Shown here: positions 1 through 6,104 of the stretch, piece by piece | Position numbering within the stretch: position 1 is the first letter of the stretch | Layout of the letters: every line of letters begins with the position of its first letter | NCBI GenBank assembly: GCA_021800315.1 | Contig: JAJYZD010000225.1 | Location: 1 to 6,104 of the forward strand | Length of the DNA: 6,104 bases | Reading direction: 5' to 3' | DNA from: Bacillota bacterium | GTDB lineage: Bacteria; Bacillota; Desulfotomaculia; Desulfotomaculales; JAJYZD01 | The notes under the pieces: model-generated | Told to the model about the DNA's origin: nothing | Seen by the model: only the letters and a program-made list of their open reading frames with translations | Database searches by the model: none | Program-made: the position numbers and the translations under genes

Positions 1-327
1 GGCCGCCAGGCGCTGCTCGGCGCGCTCCCGGGCGGCCTGGGCCCGTTCCAGGTCGATGTCTTCAGCCCGTTCCGCCGCGTCGGCCAGGACCACCACCTTG
101 GAATTACGGGCCTCCAGAAAGCCGCCGCTGACCGCGTACCTGGTGTAACGGCCGTCTTTTAGCACCCGCATGATCCCGATATTGAGCGTGGTCAGGATCG
201 GGGCATGCTCGGGCAGAATACCCAGTTCCCCGTCCCCGCCGGGGGCGATCACGTACCGGACATCGTCCGAGTATACCTTCTTTTCCGGCGTGACAATGTC
301 CAGACGCTCGAGTTTCTCGTCCGCCAT
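1..327 (-). CDS. atpC: F1 ATP synthase subunit epsilon (AtpC), N-terminal part
   Basis: Epsilon is the small rotor subunit that links gamma to the c-ring and can inhibit ATP hydrolysis. The frame starts at ATG 327 and runs open to the left edge: 109 codons, with roughly 25-30 expected residues missing. The beta-sandwich domain starts MADEKLERLDIVTPEKKVYS and contains the hallmark GELGILPEHAPILTTL (33-48). GGFLEARNSKVVVLADAAER (68-87) follows. The C-terminal regulatory helices begin at about IDLERAQAARERAEQRL (91-107). The atpD stop TAA (331-329) is followed by a single C and then this ATG. Its site GGAGGTT (338-344) is embedded in the last atpD codons, 10 nt from the start, so coupling to atpD translation is likely. 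It is last of the visible operon. Confidence 0.96.
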   Translation of the reverse strand, partial: MADEKLERLDIVTPEKKVYSDDVRYVIAPGGDGELGILPEHAPILTTLNIGIMRVLKDGRYTRYAVSGGFLEARNSKVVVLADAAERAEDIDLERAQAARERAEQRLAA

Positions 328-328
328 G

Positions 329-1750
329 TTATGCACCAACCTCCAGGGTGCGCTTTCCTTTGATCACCGCCTGTTCGATGTTGCCGACCATGTAGAAGGC
401 GTCCTCCGGCAGATCGTCGTGCTTGCCGTCCAGGATTTCCTTGAAGCCGGCGATGGTTTCCTTGAGCGGCACATACACGCCGGGGGACCCGGTGAAGGTC
501 TCGGCCACGTGGAACGGCTGGGACAGGAACCGCTGCAGCTTGCGGGCCCGCGCCACGATCAGTTTGTCGTCGTCGGAGAGTTCCTCCATGCCCAGGATGG
601 CGATGATGTCCTGCAGTTCCTTGTACCGCTGCAGCACCTTCTGTACGCCGCGGGCCACCGCGTAGTGGTCGGGGCCGACCACGTGCGGATCCAGAATGCG
701 GGACGTGGAGTCAAGCGGGTCCACCGCGGGGTAGATGCCCAGCTCGGAAATCGCCCGGGAGAGCACCACCGTGCCGTCCAGGTGGGCGAAGGTGGTGGCC
801 GGGGCCGGGTCGGTCAGGTCGTCGGCAGGCACGTAAACAGCCTGCACCGAGGTAACCGAACCCTTGGTAGTCGACGTGATGCGCTCCTGCATCTGGCCCA
901 TCTCCGTAGCCAGGGTGGGCTGGTAGCCCACGGCCGAGGGCATGCGCCCCAGGAGGGCCGACACCTCGGAACCGGCCTGGGTGAAACGGAAGATGTTGTC
1001 GATGAAGATCAGGGTATCCGCGCCTTCCTCGTCCCGGAAGTACTCGGCCATGGCGAGACCGGTCAGGGCAACGCGCAGGCGGGAGCCCGGCGGTTCGTTC
1101 ATCTGACCAAACACCATGCTCATCTTGTCGATAACGCCCGACTCCGTCATTTCGTGCAACAGGTCGTTGCCCTCGCGGGTACGTTCGCCGACACCGGCGA
1201 AAACCGAGCGGCCGCCGTGCTGCTTGGCGATGTTGTTGATGAGTTCCTGCACGATAACCGTCTTACCAACCCCGGCGCCGCCGAACAAGCCGACTTTGCC
1301 GCCCTTGAGAAACGGCACCAGCAGATCGATTACCTTGATGCCGGTTTCCAGGGGTTCCGCCCGCGTCGACTGGTCGACCAGGGGCGGAGCGGGGCGGTGG
1401 ATGGGATAGTTGTGTTCGCTCATGATTGGTCCCTTGCCGTCGATCGGCTGACCCAGCACGTCGACCACCCGGCCCAGCACGGCTTTGCCCACCGGAACGG
1501 TGATCGCCTGACCGGTATCCACCGCCTCCATGCCGCGCACCAGGCCGTCGGTGGTGGACATGGCCACGCACCGCACCATGTTGTTGCCCAGGTGCTGGGC
1601 GACTTCCAGGGTCAGGTCCATCTTCCGGCCGAACATATCTTCCTTGTCGCTGGTGATCTTGACCGCGTTGTAGATAGCGGGCACCTGCCCGGGAGGAAAG
1701 GCGATGTCAACCACCACGCTGACCACCTGAACCACTTTACCAACGTTCAT
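329..1750 (-). CDS. atpD: F1 ATP synthase subunit beta (AtpD), catalytic
   Basis: Beta carries the sites where ADP and phosphate become ATP. Its 473 residues are the normal length. After the N-terminal barrel come the Walker A motif GGAGVGKT (157-164, Lys163) and the catalytic glutamate in GERTREGND (Glu189, equivalent to E. coli Glu181). The Walker B strand LIFIDNIFRF (247-256, Asp251) and the alpha/beta signature PAVDPLDSTS (341-350) follow. The lever region that contacts gamma and epsilon, canonically DELSEED, reads EELSDDD (389-395), a conservative acidic variant. The first barrel strand reads VVSVVVDIAFP, where many homologues have GPVVDV. The gene ends TLEVGA, and those final codons also contain the ribosome binding site of atpC. 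All catalytic residues are intact. A long open frame on the opposite strand is only its high-G+C shadow. Confidence 0.99.
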   Translation of the reverse strand: MNVGKVVQVVSVVVDIAFPPGQVPAIYNAVKITSDKEDMFGRKMDLTLEVAQHLGNNMVRCVAMSTTDGLVRGMEAVDTGQAITVPVGKAVLGRVVDVLGQPIDGKGPIMSEHNYPIHRPAPPLVDQSTRAEPLETGIKVIDLLVPFLKGGKVGLFGGAGVGKTVIVQELINNIAKQHGGRSVFAGVGERTREGNDLLHEMTESGVIDKMSMVFGQMNEPPGSRLRVALTGLAMAEYFRDEEGADTLIFIDNIFRFTQAGSEVSALLGRMPSAVGYQPTLATEMGQMQERITSTTKGSVTSVQAVYVPADDLTDPAPATTFAHLDGTVVLSRAISELGIYPAVDPLDSTSRILDPHVVGPDHYAVARGVQKVLQRYKELQDIIAILGMEELSDDDKLIVARARKLQRFLSQPFHVAETFTGSPGVYVPLKETIAGFKEILDGKHDDLPEDAFYMVGNIEQAVIKGKRTLEVGA

Positions 1751-1756
1751 TTAACC

Positions 1757-1766
1757 AACCTCCTTT
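1757..1766 (-). promoter_or_regulatory. Near-perfect ribosome binding site of atpD
   Basis: AAAGGAGGTT on minus, with the AGGAGG core at 1759-1764, is 8 nt before the atpD ATG. It is the strongest of the visible sites in the operon and fits the need for three beta copies per enzyme. It also fixes the atpD start at 1750. Confidence 0.85.
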
Positions 1767-1784
1767 ACGCAGGGGTCACATACC

Positions 1785-2639
1785 CTATTCGAGGGCGGCC
1801 GAACCGCCGACGATTTCCGAAATCTCCTTGGTGATAACGGCCTGGCGGATCCGGTTCATGGTCAGGGTCAACCGCTGGACCATCTCGTCGGCGTTCTTGG
1901 TGGCCGAATCCATGGCCGTCATGCGGGCGCTGTGCTCCCCGGCCTTGGACTCCAGGAGGGCCGCGAAAACGGCGGTTTCCACATAGCGGGGCAGCAGGTC
2001 CATCAAAACCGCTTCCGCCGAAGGCTCCAGGATGTAATCGACCTTCGCGCCGTCGTCCCCGGCGGGGGGCTCGGCCGGCAGCAGCTTGACCACCGTGGGT
2101 TTTTGCACCAGGACGTTGACGAACCGGCTGTAGACCAGGTACACCTCGTCGAACTCGGCCGCGCCGTACTGGTCAATGACAAACCGGGCTATCCGGTGGG
2201 CCTGGCCCATCCCGATATTTTCGCCGAGGTGGACGTATTCGCCGGCGATCGTATAGCCGCGGCGGAGGAAAAAGTCGCGCCCCTTCCGTCCGACCGCTAT
2301 CAGGCTTACCGACTCCCGGCCCCGGCCTTTGGCCTCCTGGGTCATGCGCCGGATGACGTTGGAGTTGAAGCCGCCGCACAACCCCCGGTCGGCCGTGACC
2401 AGGATGTAGGCCACCTTCTTGGGTTCACGGACTTCCAGCAGCGGATGCTTGAACCCGGAAACCGAGGGTGCCACCCGTCCGAGCAGTTCCCGGATGCGCC
2501 GGGAGTACGGCCGGGCGGCCGTAACGGCGTCCTGGGCCCGCCTCATTTTGGCCGCCGAAACGGCCTTCATGGCCTTGGTTATCTGCTGGGTGCTCTTGAC
2601 ACTCTTGATGCGGCGCCGCAGATCGCGCATATTGGGCAT
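1785..2639 (-). CDS. atpG: F1 ATP synthase subunit gamma (AtpG)
   Basis: Gamma is the central rotor shaft that couples c-ring rotation to the three beta sites. It has 284 residues, a normal length. The N-terminal helix MPNMRDLRRRIKSVKSTQQI continues as TKAMKAVSAAKMRRAQ, the coiled-coil half that penetrates the alpha3beta3 head. The Rossmann-like middle domain begins VAYILVTADRGLCGGFN (76-92), a family hallmark. The C-terminal helix ends ITKEISEIVGGSAAL (269-283), close to the gamma signature but with Ser280 where Ala is commoner. The start is ATG at 2639, with a GGTGGTGA-type ribosome binding site about 8-12 nt upstream; a second Met at residue 4 is less likely because MPNMRDL is conserved. 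It lies 41 nt after atpA and 34 nt before atpD. Confidence 0.97.
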   Translation of the reverse strand: MPNMRDLRRRIKSVKSTQQITKAMKAVSAAKMRRAQDAVTAARPYSRRIRELLGRVAPSVSGFKHPLLEVREPKKVAYILVTADRGLCGGFNSNVIRRMTQEAKGRGRESVSLIAVGRKGRDFFLRRGYTIAGEYVHLGENIGMGQAHRIARFVIDQYGAAEFDEVYLVYSRFVNVLVQKPTVVKLLPAEPPAGDDGAKVDYILEPSAEAVLMDLLPRYVETAVFAALLESKAGEHSARMTAMDSATKNADEMVQRLTLTMNRIRQAVITKEISEIVGGSAALE

Positions 2640-2680
2640 CTAGTTCAATCACCACCTTGTCGCCATTAGCCGGCTGGCCC

Positions 2681-4186
<1,506 letters not shown>

Positions 4187-4213
4187 CTACTGGTTCACCC
4201 CTATCATGCTAGC

Positions 4214-4756
4214 TTAACTGGTGGCTTTCAGCCGGTCGGCGAGCCGGGCCAGGCGCGTACGCAGACTGCCGTCGAGCACGCGGTCGCCCATCCGCACCAC
4301 CACCCCGCCGACCAGGGAAGGTTCCACCCGGTACCTCGCCCTGACCTTCCTGCAGGTGATCTTTTCCATGATGGTGTTTAAGCGGTCTTTTTCCGCCGCC
4401 GTAAGTTCCAGGGCGGAATCCACGTTCGCTTCCACCAGACCCCGCCGTGAGTCGGCCAGGGCCACATAGGTCGCCACGATATCGGGCAGAAACAATTCGC
4501 GGTGCCGGTCGACCAGGAGGCAAATAAAATTAAGCGTGGTGCCGGACAATGCGGAGGCGAAAACGCCTTTCAGAAGGTCGCGCTTTTCGGCCGTGGTTAC
4601 GCGCGGGTGGTAGAGGGCCCGCGACAGTTCCCGGACGGTTTCCAGGGTCTGGACCACTCCCTCCAGTTCCGCCTGCCACTGGTCCACTTTGTCCTGCCCG
4701 GAGGCGATGTCGAACAGGGCCTGGGCGTAGCGGCTGCCTACCGCGCCTTTCAGCAT
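4214..4756 (-). CDS. atpH: F1Fo ATP synthase subunit delta (AtpH, OSCP family)
   Basis: Delta caps the F1 head and joins it to the b-subunit stalk. Its 180 residues are the normal length. The N-terminal helical domain starts GSRYAQALFDIA (7-18), the conserved opening of the family, and includes PRVTTAEKRDLLKGVF (51-66). The C-terminal domain carries the signature PSLVGGVVVRMGDRVLDGS (146-164), followed by LRTRLARLADRLKA. The ATG at 4756 lies inside the end of atpF (7-nt overlap, ATGCTGA). The nearest ribosome binding site is a modest AGGCGG about 7 nt upstream, within the atpF coding sequence. This suggests that ribosomes finishing atpF re-initiate here. An unusual Cys-containing segment, ITCRKVRARYR (133-143), sits where many homologues have a similar basic stretch. 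Identification is secure. Confidence 0.95.
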   Translation of the reverse strand: MLKGAVGSRYAQALFDIASGQDKVDQWQAELEGVVQTLETVRELSRALYHPRVTTAEKRDLLKGVFASALSGTTLNFICLLVDRHRELFLPDIVATYVALADSRRGLVEANVDSALELTAAEKDRLNTIMEKITCRKVRARYRVEPSLVGGVVVRMGDRVLDGSLRTRLARLADRLKATS

Positions 4757-5235
4757 GGCAATCCGCCTGCCTCGCTGATGAATTCATCGACCAGTTGACG
4801 ACTTACCCGGTCATCCAGGGACCGGCTGATAATCTTCTCCGCCACCATGATGGACAGCGAAGCCACGGAATTGCGGAGTTCCGCCACCGCTTTCTCCTTT
4901 TCCCGCTCTATCTCCGCCTTGGCATCCTCTTTGATCCTCTCGGTCTCGGCCTTGGCGGCGGCGATGATTTCCTGCGCCGCTTCCTCTCCCGATTTGACCG
5001 CGTGGGCCATCATAGCCTGCGCTTCCGAGCGCATTTTCCTGATCTCGGCTTCCAGGTCGGCTTTCAACGCGGCCGCCTGTTGCCGGTCCGCCTCGGCGGC
5101 GGCGAAGTTGTCCGCGATTTTTGTCCGCCTCTCCTCCAAGACCTTGACCAGGACAGGGTAGGCGAACTTGCGCAAGACTATGAGCAGTATAAGAAAGTCC
5201 ACTATCTGCGCTAGAAGTGTGGCGTTAAACTGCAA
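4750..5235 (-). CDS. atpF: F1Fo ATP synthase subunit b (AtpF)
   Basis: This is the peripheral stalk (stator) subunit; two copies normally anchor F1 to the membrane a subunit. Its 161 residues match the family. An N-terminal membrane helix (about 5-24, LLAQIVDFLILLIVLRKF) is followed by the usual short linker YPVLVKVLEERR. A long charged helix then runs from about 35 to 140, rich in Ala, Glu, Lys and Arg and nearly free of Gly and Pro, as expected for the right-handed coiled-coil dimer. The C-terminal VAEKIISRSLD segment (131-141) is the delta-binding region. The start is TTG at 5235; the preceding in-frame codons end in TGA at 5253-5251 and a GGAGGGG site stands 8 nt upstream. Its last seven bases overlap atpH, so the two are probably translationally coupled. 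There is no sign of the split b/b' arrangement. Confidence 0.95.
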   Translation of the reverse strand: MQFNATLLAQIVDFLILLIVLRKFAYPVLVKVLEERRTKIADNFAAAEADRQQAAALKADLEAEIRKMRSEAQAMMAHAVKSGEEAAQEIIAAAKAETERIKEDAKAEIEREKEKAVAELRNSVASLSIMVAEKIISRSLDDRVSRQLVDEFISEAGGLPC

Positions 5236-5243
5236 ACCATCTT

Positions 5244-5250
5244 CCCCTCC
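5244..5250 (-). promoter_or_regulatory. Ribosome binding site that sets the atpF TTG start
   Basis: GGAGGGG on minus ends 8 nt before the TTG at 5235. The frame of AtpF has an in-frame TGA at 5253-5251 and no ATG or GTG between that stop and the TTG, so initiation at TTG is forced. An ATG at 5240-5238 lies in another frame, only 3 nt from this site, and reads nine codons to a TAG at 5213-5211. Confidence 0.8.
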
Positions 5251-5305
5251 TCACTACGCCATGCTACCCGGACGGGATAGGGCCGGAGGGAGGCGTGACC
5301 ATCGG

Positions 5306-5329
5306 CCCGCCACCCCGCCCCGCTTGCCC
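5306..5329 (-). other. G-quadruplex motif in the atpF leader (mRNA sense)
   Basis: Read on minus, four G runs (GGG, GGGG, GGGG, GGG) are separated by loops of five, one and four nt, which satisfies the usual G3+N1-7 pattern. The motif lies about 55 nt upstream of the atpF ribosome binding site and outside the multi-hairpin block. In a G+C-rich genome such a motif can occur by chance, so a regulatory role is only a possibility. The match to the pattern is direct; folding is not shown. Confidence 0.4.
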
Positions 5330-5348
5330 GGATACGATCACTTAACCA

Positions 5349-5561
5349 CCACCTGCCAAAGCGGGTGGATCAGTTGCCGACTGAAAGTCGGCTAAAGGGG
5401 GGCACCCGCCCGAACGGTGGGTCCGGCAAGCCCCCGACTGGAGCCGGGGGTTGTGGAGTAATATTTCCGCTTCCCAAAAACCTCCGTTTTGTAAACGGGG
5501 GTCGATGAACCGTACGCTAAAGCCGTCCGGCCGCAAGCCGGAAGTTTTAGACCCGCCGGTT
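5349..5561 (+). ncRNA. Structured RNA candidate, antisense to the atp operon; possibly HEARO/IscB omega-RNA-like
   Basis: Seven helices follow each other with almost no unpaired sequence. H1 is 5349-5356/5361-5368 (loop CAAA). H2 is 5376-5382/5386-5392 (GAA). H3 is 5404-5410/5416-5422 (CGAAC). H4 is 5431-5436/5445-5450. H5 is 5453-5457/5466-5470. H6 is 5481-5489/5493-5501 (TGT). H7 is 5517-5523/5544-5550 enclosing 5526-5531/5537-5542 (CGCAA), and is itself enclosed by AACCG 5508-5512 with CGGTT 5557-5561. On the plus strand H1, H3, H5, H6 and H7 contain G-U pairs (5354-5363, 5408-5418, 5454-5469, 5483-5499, 5522-5545) that become A-C mismatches on minus; only H4 favours minus. The RNA is therefore most likely read from plus. 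Compactness, size and loops recall HEARO RNAs, the guide scaffolds of IscB nucleases in IS200/IS605-type elements. I see no nuclease or transposase gene, so it would be a stand-alone copy. The folding is seen directly; the family is a guess. Ends are approximate, and a true transcript may extend a little both ways. Confidence 0.55.
5476..5501 (-). terminator. Possible intrinsic terminator or attenuator between atpE and atpF
   Basis: In the mRNA sense of the operon, the arms CCCCCGTTT and AAACGGAGG (loop ACA) pair over eight of nine positions, with one C-A mismatch third from the base. The hairpin is followed at once by TTTTT (5480-5476), then GGG. This resembles a weak Rho-independent terminator. 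It lies after atpBE and before atpFHAGDC, so partial termination would favour the c subunit, which is needed in about ten or more copies per enzyme. The same bases form helix H6 of the plus-strand RNA candidate, where pairing is complete, so the resemblance may be incidental. The T tract is short and full termination would be lethal for the downstream genes. Confidence 0.3.
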
Positions 5562-5571
5562 GGAAAATAAA

Positions 5572-5802
5572 TCAGATCTTGCCCATCAGGATGAAACCGA
5601 CCACGATGGCGATAATGGGCAGGGCCTCGATCATACCCAGCATGATAAACATCGAGCCCATGATGCTCCCCCGGGCTTCCGGCTGGCGGGCGATGCCCTC
5701 TATGGCCTTGGAAAACATAAGGCCGTCACCGATGGCCGCGCCCTGCGCGCCCAGACCGGCGGCCAAGGCGAAACCGAGTGCCGCTGCAGCATGTATATCC
5801 AT
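5572..5802 (-). CDS. atpE: F1Fo ATP synthase subunit c (AtpE)
   Basis: This proteolipid forms the rotating ring of the Fo sector. Its 76 residues are the normal length: two transmembrane hairpin helices (about 5-29 and 48-73) joined by the polar loop with the invariant RQP (RQPEA, 39-43). Glu59 in the second helix (MIEALPIIAIV) is the ion-binding carboxylate. It is followed by Ala-Leu rather than the Ser-Thr of sodium-type rings, so proton coupling is the likely mode. The helix-1 glycine motif reads G21-x-A23-x-G25-x-G27, one Gly of the usual series being Ala. Gln20 and Asp26 are polar additions in or near this helix. The start at 5802 is supported by a purine-rich ribosome binding site, GGGAGGGAGGG at 5809-5819, six nt upstream. 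A 336-nt structured gap, unusual for this operon, follows the stop. Confidence 0.97.
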   Translation of the reverse strand: MDIHAAAALGFALAAGLGAQGAAIGDGLMFSKAIEGIARQPEARGSIMGSMFIMLGMIEALPIIAIVVGFILMGKI

Positions 5803-5837
5803 TCTTTTCCCTCCCTCCCGAGATGTCTAACGCGGTA

Positions 5838-6104
5838 TCAATGGTGATCCCCCACCGCCGAACCGATATAGGCGATGCTCAGCACGGTGAAGATGAAGGC
5901 CTGGATAGCGCCGACGAATATGCTGAAGGCCAGCCAGACCACCGAGGCGATGAAGCCGCCGAAGACGTGGACCCAGCCGCCCAGCAGACCCAGAAGCACC
6001 AGGATGAGCAGGTCGCCGGCGTAGATGTTGCCGAAAAGACGGAAGGCCAGCGTAATCGGTTTGGCTACTTCCTCGACGATCGTCAACGGCATAAACGGCG
6101 TCAG
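5838..6104 (-). CDS. atpB: F1Fo ATP synthase subunit a (AtpB), C-terminal part only
   Basis: This is the membrane subunit that, with the c-ring, forms the two proton half-channels of the Fo sector. The frame is open to the window edge, so the N-terminal part lies outside; 88 codons and a TGA stop are present, about a third of a normal a subunit. The fragment begins LTPFMPLTIVEEVAKPITL and continues into the family hallmark LAFRLFGN. Its Arg (residue 22 of the fragment) corresponds to E. coli aArg210, which is essential for proton transfer to the c-subunit carboxylate. Two hydrophobic helices follow, the last carrying the conserved Gln in IQAFIFTVLSIAYIG. The protein ends SAVGDHH. A start at the Met at 6092 would be wrong, because it is an internal residue of a conserved helix. 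It is first in the visible operon, and a 35-nt spacer separates it from atpE. Identification is secure. Confidence 0.96.
   Translation of the reverse strand: MTPFMPLTIVEEVAKPITLAFRLFGNIYAGDLLILVLLGLLGGWVHVFGGFIASVVWLAFSIFVGAIQAFIFTVLSIAYIGSAVGDHH

Noticed and set aside
170..1834. A 554-codon open frame on plus, opposite atpD and the start of atpC
   Set aside because: It lies antisense to a fully conserved beta subunit, is rich in His, Gly, Arg and Val as expected from reversed high-G+C codons, and shows no recognisable domain or ribosome binding site.
1932..2669. A 245-codon open frame on plus, opposite atpG
   Set aside because: It is an antisense shadow of the conserved gamma subunit and resembles no known protein.
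4549..5214. A 221-codon open frame on plus, opposite atpF and atpH
   Set aside because: Its Arg/Pro/Gly-rich shadow translation crosses two real genes and has no motif.
5264..5280. Small inverted repeat CTACCC...GGGATAG near the atpF leader
   Set aside because: Its stem of about six pairs includes a wobble or bulge and has no T tract, so it is too weak to call a regulatory site.
5342..5536. A 64-codon open frame on minus inside the atpE-atpF gap
   Set aside because: It coincides almost exactly with the multi-helix RNA block, has low-complexity content with several translated stem repeats, and no plausible ribosome binding site. The RNA structure explains the sequence better than a small protein.
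5236..5571. A complete IS200/IS605 transposon in the atpE-atpF gap
   Set aside because: The gap is too short for any transposase or nuclease gene, and no HUH, RuvC or HNH motif is readable in any frame. At most a non-coding element remains.
5572..5802. Sodium-coupled c-ring
   Set aside because: Glu59 is followed by Ala-Leu, not the Ser-Thr seen in sodium-binding c subunits, and the helix-1 Gln of the sodium site aligns with Asp26. Gln20 is at a different place in the helix.
5803..6104. Operon promoter within the window
   Set aside because: No convincing -35/-10 pair is visible on minus in the atpB-atpE spacer (35 nt) or elsewhere. The promoter is expected upstream of atpB or atpI, beyond the right edge.

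Overview
The window holds most of one operon on the minus strand: an F1Fo ATP synthase cluster in the order atpB-atpE-atpF-atpH-atpA-atpG-atpD-atpC (subunits a, c, b, delta, alpha, gamma, beta, epsilon). Transcription runs from high to low coordinates. atpB is cut at the right edge (only its last 88 codons are present) and atpC is cut at the left edge (first 109 codons). The six genes between them are complete and intact. DNA is G+C-rich, ribosome binding sites are strong (AGGAGG-type), and the protein sequences look like those of high-G+C anaerobic Firmicutes of the Desulfotomaculum/Pelotomaculum/Desulforudis/Ammonifex kind. That placement is an inference from memory of the families, not a search result.

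Layout, right to left: the a subunit C-terminus with its essential Arg (5838-6104); the c subunit (5572-5802); an unusually long 336-nt gap (5236-5571); then the tightly packed b (4750-5235), delta (4214-4756), alpha (2681-4186), gamma (1785-2639), beta (329-1750) and epsilon (1-327). All other spacers are 1 to 41 nt, and atpF and atpH overlap by 7 nt. Together a, b and c form the proton-conducting membrane sector. Alpha, beta, gamma, delta and epsilon form the catalytic head, central stalk and stator link. No promoter is visible; it probably lies upstream of atpB, outside the window.

The one part the operon does not explain is the atpE-atpF gap. About 213 nt of it (5349-5561) fold into seven helices in a row. 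Wobble pairs show that the folded RNA is probably encoded on the PLUS strand, antisense to the operon: five of the six helices with a strand-informative pair form G-U on plus but A-C on minus. The size, compactness and purine-rich loops recall HEARO/IscB-type omega RNAs of IS200/IS605-related elements, here without any nuclease or transposase gene. I suggest that family at moderate confidence only. The same gap also carries a minus-strand hairpin followed by five T (attenuator-like), a four-run G-quadruplex motif in the mRNA sense, and a TTG start for atpF. This stretch may therefore alter the expression ratio of atpBE to atpFHAGDC.
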